This document shows, piece after piece, positions 8,892 to 16,416 of a stretch of DNA of 64,000 bases. This DNA is from Cellulomonas hominis. GTDB lineage: Bacteria > Actinomycetota > Actinomycetes > Actinomycetales > Cellulomonadaceae. Positions within the stretch are counted from its first letter, which is position 1. The number at the start of each line of letters is the position of its first letter. The notes under the pieces are model-generated. The model had not been told where the DNA came from and ran no database searches. It was given only the letters and a program-made list of their open reading frames with translations. Both the position numbers and the translations under genes were made by a program. The stretch spans positions 3,348,001 to 3,412,000 of the forward strand of contig NZ_JACHDN010000001.1 in NCBI RefSeq assembly GCF_014201095.1, read 5' to 3'.

Positions 8892-9950
8892 GTGGTGCGC
8901 TCCCTCGACGACCTCCGCTCCGACTTCGACCCCGCCCCCGGCTACCTGAACGCGGCGACGGCCGGGGTCCCGCCCCGCCGGACCGTCCGCGCGCTGCGCG
9001 CCGACCTGGACCGCTGGGGGAGCGGCGGGCTCGACGTGCCGCGCTACGAGGAGGCGGTCGGCGCCGCGCGCGCCCGGTTCGCCGCGCTGACCGCGGTCGA
9101 CGTGGACCGCGTCGCCATCGGCTCGCAGGTGTCGGCGATGGCCGCGGTGGTCGCCGCGTCGCTGCCCGACGGTGCCCGGGTGGTGTGCGTCGACGGCGAC
9201 TTCACGTCCACCGTGTACCCGTTCCTCGCGCAGGCGCCGCGGCTGCGGGTGTGCCACGCGCCCGCCGACCGGCTCGCGGAGGCCGTCGTGCCCGGCGTCG
9301 ACCTCGTCGCGTACTCCCTCGTGCAGTCCGCCACGGGGCAGGTGCTGGACGACGACGCCGTGGTCGCCGCAGCCCGGGCCGCGGGGGCGTGGACGCTCTG
9401 CGACCTCACGCAGGCCGCGGGCTGGCTGCCCGTGGACGCCGGTCGGTACGACGTGGCGGTGACGGCGGCGTACAAGTGGCTGTGCGCGCCGCGGGGCGTC
9501 GGGTTCCTCACGGTGCGGCCCGAGGTCCAGGACCGCCTCCGGCCGGTGCAGGCCGGCTGGTACGCCGGTGACGATCCGTGGACGTCCTGCTACGGCCCGG
9601 AGATGCACCTCGCGGCGGACGCACGGCGGTTCGACGTGTCGCCCGCGTGGCAGGCATGGCTCGGCGCCGCGGAGTCGCTCGACGCGTTCGCCGCGACCGA
9701 TCCCGCGGCGGTGCGGGCGCACGCCGTCGGGCTCGCGGACGCGTTCCGCGCCGGGCTCGGGCTGCCGCCCGGCGGGAGCGCGATCGTCAGCCTGCCGGAC
9801 GCGGACGGGGCGCGGCGGGCGGCGCTGGAGTCCGCCGGGTGCCGGGTCGCGGGCCGGGCGGGGCGGGTGCGGGTGGCGTTCCACGTGTGGAACGACGAGG
9901 AGGACGTCGCGCGGGCGCTGGCCGCCCTCGGCGCGCGCGTGGCCGGCTGA
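8892..9950 (+). CDS. Class V aminotransferase / cysteine desulfurase-like PLP enzyme
   Basis: The 352-residue protein has the fold-type I signature. Lys195 in TAAYKWLCAPRGVGF is the predicted PLP Schiff-base lysine, and CDLTQAAGWLPVD carries the aspartate that contacts the pyridine nitrogen. The N-terminal YLNAATAGVPP resembles kynureninase/isopenicillin epimerase-like members. There is no IscS-type catalytic cysteine loop, so a true cysteine desulfurase role is unlikely. Start GTG 8892 (a second GTG follows directly) has GGGAGAG ten bases upstream. It is probably regulated by the divergent LysR protein. Substrate cannot be assigned. Confidence 0.85.
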   Translation: MVRSLDDLRSDFDPAPGYLNAATAGVPPRRTVRALRADLDRWGSGGLDVPRYEEAVGAARARFAALTAVDVDRVAIGSQVSAMAAVVAASLPDGARVVCVDGDFTSTVYPFLAQAPRLRVCHAPADRLAEAVVPGVDLVAYSLVQSATGQVLDDDAVVAAARAAGAWTLCDLTQAAGWLPVDAGRYDVAVTAAYKWLCAPRGVGFLTVRPEVQDRLRPVQAGWYAGDDPWTSCYGPEMHLAADARRFDVSPAWQAWLGAAESLDAFAATDPAAVRAHAVGLADAFRAGLGLPPGGSAIVSLPDADGARRAALESAGCRVAGRAGRVRVAFHVWNDEEDVARALAALGARVAG

Positions 9951-9981
9951 CCGCCCCCGCGCCCGCGCGCGCCGCGCGGGG

Positions 9982-10725
9982 TCAGAGCGCCCTGAGCACC
10001 GAGACCACGCGGCCGAGCACCTGGGCGTGGTCGCCGTCGATGGGGGAGTACGCCGGGTTCTGCGGGAGCAGCCACACGTGGCCGTCCTGCCGCTTGAGCG
10101 TCTTGACCGTGGCCTCGCCGTCGAGCATCGCGGCCACGATCTCCCCGTTCTCCGCGACCGGCTGCCGGCGGACGACCACCCAGTCGCCGTCGCAGATCGC
10201 CGCGTCGACCATCGAGTCGCCGACGACCTTGAGCAGGAACAGCTCGCCGGCGCCGACGAGCTGGCGCGGCAGCGGGAAGACGTCCTCGACCAGCTGCTCG
10301 GCGAGGATCGGCCCGCCGGCGGCGATCCGGCCGACGACGGGCACGTAGGCCGCCTCGGGGGCGCCCTCGCGGGCGGCGCTGTCCTCGTCCCCGATCCCCG
10401 GGACGCCCGGCAGCGGGGCGACGCCGCGCGAGTCGTCGGGCTGGACGACCTCGATCGCTCGCGGGCGGTTCGGGTCGCGGCGCAGGTAGCCCTTGCGCTC
10501 GAGCGCGGTCAGCTGGTGCTTGACGCTCGACGGGCTGGTGAGGCCGACCGCGTCGCCGATCTCGCGCATGCTCGGCGGGTAGCCGCGCGACTCGACGGAC
10601 GCGCGCACGGTCTCGAGGACGAGGCGCTGGCGCGGGGTCAGCCCGTCGCCGTCCGGCTGCAGCTCCACGACGGAGACGTCGTCCCCGCCGGTGCTCGCCG
10701 TGGCACCCGTTCCCTCGCCGGCCAT
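9982..10725 (-). CDS. lexA: SOS-response repressor and autoprotease LexA
   Basis: LexA represses DNA-damage genes and cleaves itself when RecA filaments form. The 247-residue protein has the N-terminal winged HTH ([20 protein letters not shown], about residues 53-72), the Ala136-Gly137 cleavage site in GRIAAGG, the nucleophile Ser171 in VGDSM and the general base Lys208 in EATVKTLK. A linker of about 35 residues between the domains is longer than in E. coli, as usual in actinobacteria. ATG 10725 is preferred over an upstream ATG at 10764 because the extra residues are not conserved-looking. A LexA box overlaps its promoter -35, so it is autoregulated. Confidence 0.96.
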   Translation of the reverse strand: MAGEGTGATASTGGDDVSVVELQPDGDGLTPRQRLVLETVRASVESRGYPPSMREIGDAVGLTSPSSVKHQLTALERKGYLRRDPNRPRAIEVVQPDDSRGVAPLPGVPGIGDEDSAAREGAPEAAYVPVVGRIAAGGPILAEQLVEDVFPLPRQLVGAGELFLLKVVGDSMVDAAICDGDWVVVRRQPVAENGEIVAAMLDGEATVKTLKRQDGHVWLLPQNPAYSPIDGDHAQVLGRVVSVLRAL

Positions 10726-10877
10726 GTCCGCTCCCGTCGTCCGCGGCGCCGGTGCGCGTCGCACCCGTCCGCCGTGCCGGTCGCGTCCCCGCTGGTCACG
10801 ACGCCCGACGGCGGTCCGCTGACGGTCCGCCGGGCGGGCGTGTCAGACCCTCGTGGTGCGCTGTACCCGACGTCCCG

Positions 10878-10906
10878 AGCGTAGGGCGCGCGGGCAGGTG
10901 TTTCAA
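10878..10906 (-). promoter_or_regulatory. lexA promoter
   Basis: Read on the minus strand, TTGAAA (10906-10901) and TACGCT (10883-10878) are separated by exactly 17 bases, a good SigA promoter. Transcription would start near 10871, giving a leader of about 145 nt before the lexA ATG. The -35 overlaps the LexA box at 10903-10918. Confidence 0.65.
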
Positions 10907-10918
10907 ACACCTGTTCGA
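10903..10918. promoter_or_regulatory. LexA box (SOS operator) 1
   Basis: TCAAACACCTGTTCGA differs from the actinobacterial palindrome TCGAAC-N4-GTTCGA at one position. It overlaps the -35 of the lexA promoter, fitting autorepression. Confidence 0.85.
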
Positions 10919-10970
10919 CCGTGTCTCGACATCGATCGCTCGGTGTGGTTGAGTTCGTACAGACGTTCGA

Positions 10971-10986
10971 ACGAACAGGTGTTCGA
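10971..10986. promoter_or_regulatory. LexA box (SOS operator) 2
   Basis: ACGAACAGGTGTTCGA matches TCGAAC-N4-GTTCGA at 11 of 12 fixed positions. It lies 30-45 bases upstream of the LysM gene start, fitting SOS control of that gene. A further overlapping half-site, TTCGAAC, lies just upstream (10966-10972). Confidence 0.85.
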
Positions 10987-11016
10987 GGGGCCGCGCGGCG
11001 GTCCAGGAGGGAAGTG

Positions 11017-11424
11017 GTGGAGATGAGCGCCATCGCAGCGCACCCGCGAGTCGCCCCGTCGATCGGTCCCCGGGGTGCCCGGACCGCTCCCGCTCCCGTG
11101 CGGGCGCGCCCCGCTGCTGCGGCCGAGGCCCCGGCGCGGCTGCACCTCACCCGGCGCGGGCGCGTCGTCCTGGTGCTGCTCGCCCTGCTCGTCGTCGCCG
11201 CCGGCGTCATGGGTGGGCGCGCGGTCGCCGACGCCCCGCAGCGCGCGACCGAGGTGACCACGCACGCGGTCGTCGCGGGGGAGACGCTCTGGCAGATCGC
11301 GTCGGACGTCGCCGTCCCGGGCGAGGACGTGCGGGACGTCGTGGCGCAGCTGCGGGACCTCAACGGGATGGCGGACTCCTCGCTGATCGCCGGTCAGGTG
11401 CTGCTGGTCCCGGCGGGCTCCTGA
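11017..11424 (+). CDS. LysM-domain membrane-anchored protein, SOS-associated (ChiZ/DivS position)
   Basis: The roughly 135-residue protein has a proline/alanine-rich cytoplasmic N-terminus, one transmembrane helix (VVLVLLALLVVAAGVMGG) and a C-terminal extracytoplasmic LysM fold (VVAGETLWQIASDV to GQVLLVPAGS), which binds peptidoglycan. The position, divergent from lexA with a LexA box in front, is that of mycobacterial Rv2719c (ChiZ) and corynebacterial DivS, SOS-induced inhibitors of septation. The cytoplasmic part is short and I see no catalytic domain. The start is uncertain: GTG 11017 has AGGAGG six bases upstream; ATG 11023 is the alternative. Confidence 0.85.
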   Translation: MEMSAIAAHPRVAPSIGPRGARTAPAPVRARPAAAAEAPARLHLTRRGRVVLVLLALLVVAAGVMGGRAVADAPQRATEVTTHAVVAGETLWQIASDVAVPGEDVRDVVAQLRDLNGMADSSLIAGQVLLVPAGS

Positions 11425-11497
11425 CCGACGGATCCCCGCTGGTGACGGCGTCGCGCGGGCCGTGCTGACGCGTCGCAGGATTAACGAAACTGGCGGC

Positions 11498-11527
11498 TTG
11501 CGTAATTGGAGCGGGCGCCTCTAGGGT
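11498..11527 (+). promoter_or_regulatory. Promoter without a following gene
   Basis: TTGCGT (11498-11503) and TAGGGT (11522-11527) are 18 bases apart, in an unusually AT-rich patch (TTAACGAAAC and GTAATTGG nearby). Transcription would begin near 11534. No credible open reading frame follows. Confidence 0.55.
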
Positions 11528-11533
11528 GGTGCC

Positions 11534-11700
11534 ACCTCGAACGGCTGGCTGGGGGGCTCGCCGCGAGGGACGCGTCGTCGTCGTGACCCACGGGTCCGGC
11601 GCGAAGGCGTGCAGCAACCGTCCGCACGAGGCGAGTCGTCCGGACGAGACGGGACGGGGGCGTCCCCACGAGGGTGGCCGCGGAAGCGGCCACCCTCGTC
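11534..11700 (+). ncRNA. Candidate structured non-coding RNA, about 165 nt
   Basis: The transcript expected from the promoter at 11498-11527 would end at the strong hairpin at 11669-11698. In between lie a palindrome TCGTCCGGACGA (11636-11647) and a hairpin GGGACG-GGGG-CGTCCC (11651-11666). Possible short frames in it read as arginine/proline-rich shadow, lack a ribosome binding site and run into the minus-strand DUF6544-like gene. The next gene downstream is on the opposite strand, so this is neither a leader nor an attenuator. I do not recognise it as a known riboswitch or 6C RNA. This fills the 307-base gap between the LysM gene and the next gene. Confidence 0.45.
11669..11698 (+). terminator. 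Strong hairpin ending the candidate ncRNA
   Basis: A perfect 13-base-pair stem (CGAGGGTGGCCGC / GCGGCCACCCTCG) is closed by a GGAA tetraloop of the stable GNRA class. It also faces the 3' end of the minus-strand gene that stops at 11732, so it may terminate both. Confidence 0.65.
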
Positions 11701-11731
11701 GTCGTTCCGGGCGCCGGCCCGGCCCGGGTCC

Positions 11732-12940
11732 TCAGGACCCCGGGGCCGCGAGCTCCGCGACGTCCACGAGCGTCATCTCCGCGTAAACGAACGGCTCGCC
11801 CTCCTCGGGGTGCCACAGCGCGCTCGCCGCGGACGGCAGCCGGCGGCCGTCGTGCCGCGCGTACCCGTGCACGGGCGTGGACCAGCGCTCGGGGGTGAAC
11901 GAGCGCCCGTCGCGGGAGGCGCGCAGCCGGTCGTCGGACACGAAGTCGACCAGGTCGCCGGCCTCGTCGAACGCGAGCACCGCCCGCACCGTCTGCCCGC
12001 CCTGCCGGTACGTCCCCCGCACGTGCCGCGCGTCGAGCGCCTCCCAGGTGACCGGGGCCCGCACGAGCGCGGACGGGGCCATGAGGCACAGGTCGTTGAA
12101 CAGCGTGACCGTCTCGCCCCGGTCCATCGACGGCCCCGCCCCGCGCACCACCGGGATCGCGGAGAGCAGGTCCGCGCGCATCGTGGCCGTGCCGTCGGTC
12201 AGCACGTGCAGCACGTCGACCGGCAGCCCCGCCGCGGTGGCGTCCAGCAGGAAGTGCCGCGTCGGGCGCGGGCCGGACGTGGACACCTGCTCGCCGGTGA
12301 ACGTCATCCACCGGTCGCCGGGTCCGCCGCGGATGCGGCCGCGCAGCGTCACCCGGAACGCGGTCATCGGCGGTCGGCCGACGCTGCCGGTCCGGCGCAG
12401 GTAGCCGGCCAGCGCGGGCGGGAGCACGGCGAGGTCGTGCTCGGTGATCGGGCTCGGCGGCGCGGACGGGTCGGGCGCTGCCTGGGCGAGGGCCGCGGCG
12501 ACGCCCCGCCGGTAACGGGTGCGGGCCGAGCGGGAGCCGGTCGCGCACCAGCCGTGCACCACCGCGATCGCCAGGACCAGGTCGGGGACCGTCCCGGCCC
12601 ACGCCTCGGGCCACTGCGAGACGACCAGCGCCTGGGACGCGACCACGGCGACGGCCCCGAGCCGCCACCATCCCGGCCGGCGCGCCAGCAGGGCGAGCCC
12701 CGTGACGACGAGCAGCGCGGCGGTGGCCAGCCAGGCGTACCCGGCGACCGGCCCGACCGTGAACCGGGTGCCCTCGGCCCCGGCGAGGCCCGGGCCACCG
12801 GGGGCGGCGACGTACCCGAGCACGTGCAGCGCGCCGTGCAGCAGGATCAGGACGCCCACCAGCGCACGCGCGGTGCCGCGCAGCGTCGGCCGGTGCGCCG
12901 GGTGCCCGGGGCGCGCGGGGCGCGGGCGCGGGTGCGTCAC
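11732..12940 (-). CDS. DUF6544-like membrane protein
   Basis: The 402-residue product has four hydrophobic segments in its first 140 residues (for example ALVGVLILLHGALHVLGYV and LATAALLVVTGLALLA). A soluble C-terminal domain of about 250 residues follows, with PALAGYLRRTG, TLRGRIRGGPGD and HGYARHDGRRLPSAASALWH, which I associate with the DUF6544/DUF6920 family of unknown function. The GTG start at 12940 overlaps the marR stop (GTGA), so translation is coupled and the MarR-like protein probably controls this gene. Function is unknown; a lipid- or solute-related membrane role is only a guess. Confidence 0.7.
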   Translation of the reverse strand: MTHPRPRPARPGHPAHRPTLRGTARALVGVLILLHGALHVLGYVAAPGGPGLAGAEGTRFTVGPVAGYAWLATAALLVVTGLALLARRPGWWRLGAVAVVASQALVVSQWPEAWAGTVPDLVLAIAVVHGWCATGSRSARTRYRRGVAAALAQAAPDPSAPPSPITEHDLAVLPPALAGYLRRTGSVGRPPMTAFRVTLRGRIRGGPGDRWMTFTGEQVSTSGPRPTRHFLLDATAAGLPVDVLHVLTDGTATMRADLLSAIPVVRGAGPSMDRGETVTLFNDLCLMAPSALVRAPVTWEALDARHVRGTYRQGGQTVRAVLAFDEAGDLVDFVSDDRLRASRDGRSFTPERWSTPVHGYARHDGRRLPSAASALWHPEEGEPFVYAEMTLVDVAELAAPGS

Positions 12941-13398
12941 GACCGGACCTCCGCGTCGGACAGCCCCGCCAGGCAGCGGCCCACGAGGTGACCCAGGCGG
13001 TCGAGGTCGGCGTCGTCGAGGCCCGCGAACACCCGCCCGACGAACGCCTGCTGCTCCGCGACGGCGGCGGGGGAGTCGAACAGCTCCGCGACCCGCGGCG
13101 TCGCGCGGATCCGGGTGGCGCGGCGGTCCCCGGGGTCCGGCACGAGCTCGACGAGCCCGCGCCGTGCCAGCTGCAGCGCGATCTGCTTGACGTTCTGCCG
13201 GGAGGTCCCGTAGACCTCCGCGGCCCGGGTGAGCGTGGGTTCGTCGCCGGGGAGCGCGCGCACCAGCACGGCCAGCAGGAGCCACTGCCGGCTCGTGACC
13301 CCGTAGCCGGCCAGCGCCTCGTCGGTGTGCCGGGTCAGGTGCTGGCCGAGGACGAACAGGGTCCCGAACAGCTCCGCCTCGGCCTCGGTCCGCGTCAT
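12937..13398 (-). CDS. MarR-family transcriptional regulator
   Basis: A 153-residue dimeric winged-helix repressor. Helix 3-4 with the recognition region reads LTRAAEVYGTSRQNVKQIALQL (about residues 56-77), followed by the wing motif DPGDRRATRIRAT (DxRxxR type). It is first in an operon with the DUF6544-like membrane protein. A palindrome CGTAA-GGTA-TTACG sits directly before its ATG and overlaps the likely -10, so the gene is probably autorepressed. The ligand is unknown. There is no Shine-Dalgarno, and the mRNA appears leaderless or nearly so. Confidence 0.88.
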   Translation of the reverse strand: MTRTEAEAELFGTLFVLGQHLTRHTDEALAGYGVTSRQWLLLAVLVRALPGDEPTLTRAAEVYGTSRQNVKQIALQLARRGLVELVPDPGDRRATRIRATPRVAELFDSPAAVAEQQAFVGRVFAGLDDADLDRLGHLVGRCLAGLSDAEVRS

Positions 13399-13401
13399 GT
13401 A

Positions 13402-13415
13402 CGTAAGGTATTACG
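13402..13415. promoter_or_regulatory. Probable MarR operator overlapping a -10 box
   Basis: The inverted repeat CGTAA-GGTA-TTACG has perfect five-base arms. On the minus strand it contains TAATAC (13413-13408), a -10-like box nine bases from the marR ATG at 13398. A repressor bound here would cover the promoter. Confidence 0.6.
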
Positions 13416-13583
13416 CAGCTGAGCAGGCCGGCCGGGACCGAGGTCCCCGTGCACGGACGCCCGGCACCGCGGACCGTGTTGCACCGGCCGCGGCGGGGGT
13501 CCTACCGTGTCCCGGTCGTCCGGGCGGGCACGGCGCCCGCCGCCGCCCCGGCCGCACGACCACGGACCCGGAGGAGACCCCTC

Positions 13584-14084
13584 ATGCACTGCCCGTTCTG
13601 CCGCCACGCGGACTCGCGCGTCGTCGACTCCCGCACCTCCGACGACGGCCTGTCCATCCGCCGCCGCCGGCAGTGCCCGCAGTGCAACCGCCGGTTCACC
13701 ACGATCGAGACCGCCAGCCTCTCGGTCGTCAAGCGCTCCGGCGCCACCGAGCCGTTCAGCCGCGAGAAGATCGTCAACGGCGTGCGCAAGGCCTGCCAGG
13801 GCCGGCCCGTCAGCGAGGACGACCTCGCGATCCTCGCGCAGCGCGTGGAGGAGACCCTGCGGGCCAGCGGCAGCGCGGAGCTCGACGCGTACGAGATCGG
13901 CCTCGCGATCCTCGGCCCGCTGCGCGACCTGGACGAGGTGGCGTACCTGCGGTTCGCGAGCGTCTACCAGGCGTTCGAGAGCCTGGACGACTTCGAGGCC
14001 GCGATCACGGTGCTGCGCGCGGAGAACGAGGTCGCGCGCCAGGCCGCCGCCGGCCCGGCCGACGGGGACCCGGCCGGGTCCTGA
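13584..14084 (+). CDS. nrdR: Transcriptional repressor NrdR
   Basis: NrdR represses ribonucleotide reductase genes in response to the ATP/dATP balance. The 166-residue protein has the N-terminal zinc ribbon (MHCPFC at residues 1-6 and [14 protein letters not shown] with the second CxxC), followed by the ATP-cone ([20 protein letters not shown] onward). Length is slightly above the usual 150-160 because of an Ala/Gly/Asp tail. ATG 13584 has GGAGGAGA eight bases upstream. Location close to lexA is conserved in actinobacteria. The intergenic 13416-13583 probably holds its promoter, but no clear hexamers stand out. Confidence 0.96.
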   Translation: MHCPFCRHADSRVVDSRTSDDGLSIRRRRQCPQCNRRFTTIETASLSVVKRSGATEPFSREKIVNGVRKACQGRPVSEDDLAILAQRVEETLRASGSAELDAYEIGLAILGPLRDLDEVAYLRFASVYQAFESLDDFEAAITVLRAENEVARQAAAGPADGDPAGS

Positions 14085-14147
14085 CCCGCGCTCCCGGCGG
14101 CCGCGGTCGCGGCCGCGCCGAGGCTCGGGCTCCCGCCTCCGCGCGCG

Positions 14148-14205
14148 CCGAGTGGAGGGTTGCGCCGCGACACGCCGGCGTGTCGAGCCAGAAACCTCCA
14201 CTCGG
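14148..14205. terminator. Nested palindromic hairpin after nrdR
   Basis: Outer arms CCGAGTGGAGG (14148-14158) and CCTCCACTCGG (14195-14205) enclose a perfect 18-base palindrome CGACACGCCGGCGTGTCG (14168-14185). The flanking bases GTT/AAA extend the outer stem with one bulge. Position after nrdR fits a terminator, but the two-level structure is unusual. Confidence 0.5.
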
Positions 14206-14306
14206 TGAGCCACCCGGCGAGCCGCCCGGCGGTCCGTGCCCCGGCCCGCGCCGCGGAACCTCCGCTCGCGTGGTGGTCCGGCCCCCGGCCCCGGTCCCCG
14301 GCGGAC

Positions 14307-14312
14307 TAATCT
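14307..14312 (+). promoter_or_regulatory. -10 box for leaderless S9 peptidase transcript
   Basis: TAATCT ends seven bases before GTG 14320, with no ribosome binding site between. It fixes the start codon of the peptidase. Confidence 0.6.
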
Positions 14313-14319
14313 CGACCGC

Positions 14320-16350
14320 GTGATCCCAGCCGACCTGTCGCTCCTGCACGTCCCCGGAACCCCCGCGATCGCCCCCGACGGCTCTTTCGCCGTCGTCTCG
14401 CGCACCGCGCCCGACCTCGATGCCGACGAGTACACCGGCGCGCTCTGGCGCGTGCCGGCCGACGGCTCCGCGCCGCCGGCGCAGCTCACCCGCGGCCACC
14501 GCGACACCGACCCGCAGGTGTCGCCGGACGGGCGCTGGGTCGCCTTCCTGCGCGCCGAGCCGAAGGGCCGCCCGCAGCTGTTCGTCGTGGAGGCGGCCGG
14601 CGGCGAGCCGGTGCGCCTGACCGACGCCCCGCTGGGCGTGTCGGCCGCGCGGTTCTCCCCGGACGGCACGGAGCTCGCGTACGTCGCGCGCGTCCCGGAG
14701 GAGGGGCGGTACTCCCCGGAGGTCGAGGCGGGTGCCGAGCGCCCGCGGCACATCACCGAGCTGCCGTACCGCCACGACGGCGTGGGCTTCACCCGGGACA
14801 AGCGGCGCCGCCTGTTCGTCGTGCCGGTGCCCTCCGACCCCGCCACGCGCGACGCTCTGCCCGCGGGCGACGCGCCGGCGGCCCGCCCCGTCACCGACGG
14901 GGACGTCGACGTCGAGCAGATCGCCTGGCTCCCCGGTGGCCGCTACGTGGTGGCCGTGGCCGCCCGGCACGCGGGCCGGGACCAGGACCTGCGCTCCGAC
15001 GCGGTCGTCGTGGACACCGCCGCGGACGCCGACCACGCCCTGCACCCGCTGACCGACGCGGACGCCGGCAGCACCCTCGCGGTCGCGGCGGCGCTGCCGA
15101 GCCGGGACGGCGCGACGCTGTGGCTGCTCGCGCAGGACATGGGCCCGACCGGCCGCGACTTCGTCGCCCGGCAGACCGGCCTGTACCGGCTCGCGCTGCG
15201 CCCGGGCGCCGGCGTCCCGGGGCCTGACGGCGCGCCGGTGCGGCTGACCGACGAGGAGGCCGTCGACCTCGACCCGGGCACCGTCGCGGTGACCGCGGAG
15301 GGCGTGCTCGCCGGCGTGCTGCACCGCGGCACCGTGCTGCTGCGCGAGCACCGCGCGGACGGCACGACCCGGGACCTGCTCACGGGCCCGGTCGCGGCGC
15401 ACGGCGTCGCGGTCGCGTCCGGCGCCTCGGTGGCCGTCGCGACCGTCGCGGGCCCGGCGACGTCCGGCGACCTGCACGCGATCGACCTCGCGGCCGGGGC
15501 GTCCGGCGCCTCCCGGGTGCTCACCGACTGGTCGGCGCCCCTGCGGGAGACCGGCCGGGTCCGCGAGCCGGTCGAGCTGTCCGCCACCGCGCCCGACGGG
15601 TACCCGGTGCACGGCTGGGTCGTCACCCCGGACCCGGAGCGGTTCGCCGGCCCGCACCCGACGATCCTCATGATCCACGGCGGCCCGTACGCGCAGTACA
15701 CGGTCGGCCTGTTCGACGAGGTGCAGACCCTGGCGGAGGCCGGCTACGCCGTGGTGTACGGCAACCCGCGCGGCTCGGCGGGCTACGGCTCGGCGCACGG
15801 CTCGGCCATCCGGCACGGCTTCGGGACGGTCGACACGGACGACGTGCTCGCGCTGCTGGACGCCGCGCTGGCCGACCCGGCGCTGGACTCCGCGCGGGTC
15901 GGCGTCATGGGCGGCTCGTACGGCGGCTACCTCACCGCCTGGCTGACCACCCGCACGGACCGGTTCGCCGCAGCGATCGTGGAGCGCGGGTTCCTCGACC
16001 CCGTCAGCTTCGTCGGCTCGAGCGACATCGGCTGGTTCTTCGGGCTGGAGTACCTCGGCGACGGGGACACCGACGAGGCGCGCGCCGCGGTGGCCGCGCA
16101 GTCGCCGATGGCGCACGTCTCCCGCGTCACCACGCCGACGCTCGTCATCCACTCCGAGCAGGACTGGCGGTGCCCGGTCGAGCAGGGCCAGCGCTGGTTC
16201 GTGGAGCTCAAGCGGCGCGGCGTGCCGTCCGAGCTGCTGCTGTTCCCCGGCGAGGGCCACGAGCTGACGCGGTCGGGCCGCCCGCGGCACCGCCTCGTGC
16301 GGTTCGAGCACGTCCTCGGCTGGTGGGCGAAGAACCTGCCGGTCGCCTGA
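14320..16350 (+). CDS. S9-family serine peptidase (acylaminoacyl/dipeptidyl-peptidase type)
   Basis: The 676-residue protein has an N-terminal seven-bladed propeller-like half with WD40-like repeats (for example TDPQVSPDGRWVAF and AARFSPDGTELAYV). The C-terminal alpha/beta hydrolase carries Ser533 in GGSYGG as nucleophile, a preceding oxyanion loop HGGPYAQY, and the catalytic histidine in GEGHELTRSGRP. No signal peptide is visible, so it acts on short peptides in the cytoplasm. GTG 14320 is chosen because of the leaderless -10 box; upstream codons read as proline/arginine-rich noise. It is convergent with the acyl-CoA ligase gene, sharing a strong terminator. Confidence 0.92.
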   Translation: MIPADLSLLHVPGTPAIAPDGSFAVVSRTAPDLDADEYTGALWRVPADGSAPPAQLTRGHRDTDPQVSPDGRWVAFLRAEPKGRPQLFVVEAAGGEPVRLTDAPLGVSAARFSPDGTELAYVARVPEEGRYSPEVEAGAERPRHITELPYRHDGVGFTRDKRRRLFVVPVPSDPATRDALPAGDAPAARPVTDGDVDVEQIAWLPGGRYVVAVAARHAGRDQDLRSDAVVVDTAADADHALHPLTDADAGSTLAVAAALPSRDGATLWLLAQDMGPTGRDFVARQTGLYRLALRPGAGVPGPDGAPVRLTDEEAVDLDPGTVAVTAEGVLAGVLHRGTVLLREHRADGTTRDLLTGPVAAHGVAVASGASVAVATVAGPATSGDLHAIDLAAGASGASRVLTDWSAPLRETGRVREPVELSATAPDGYPVHGWVVTPDPERFAGPHPTILMIHGGPYAQYTVGLFDEVQTLAEAGYAVVYGNPRGSAGYGSAHGSAIRHGFGTVDTDDVLALLDAALADPALDSARVGVMGGSYGGYLTAWLTTRTDRFAAAIVERGFLDPVSFVGSSDIGWFFGLEYLGDGDTDEARAAVAAQSPMAHVSRVTTPTLVIHSEQDWRCPVEQGQRWFVELKRRGVPSELLLFPGEGHELTRSGRPRHRLVRFEHVLGWWAKNLPVA

Positions 16351-16363
16351 TCCCCGACGACGC

Positions 16364-16400
16364 GACGGGCCCCGCACCGGCATCCGGTGCGGGGCCCGTC
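16364..16400. terminator. Bidirectional terminator between convergent genes
   Basis: A perfect 17-base-pair stem (arms 16364-16380 and 16384-16400) with a three-base CAT loop. It lies between the stop codons of the S9 peptidase (16350) and the minus-strand ligase (16417). Confidence 0.8.
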
Positions 16401-16416
16401 GTCGTGGGCAGCGGGC

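Noticed and set aside
11534..11700. A SAM-type or cobalamin riboswitch in the candidate RNA
   Set aside because: A GCAGCAACCGTCC stretch faintly recalls the GCAACC of SAM-I/IV riboswitches, but the GGUGC motif and the expected stems are absent and no gene follows on that strand.
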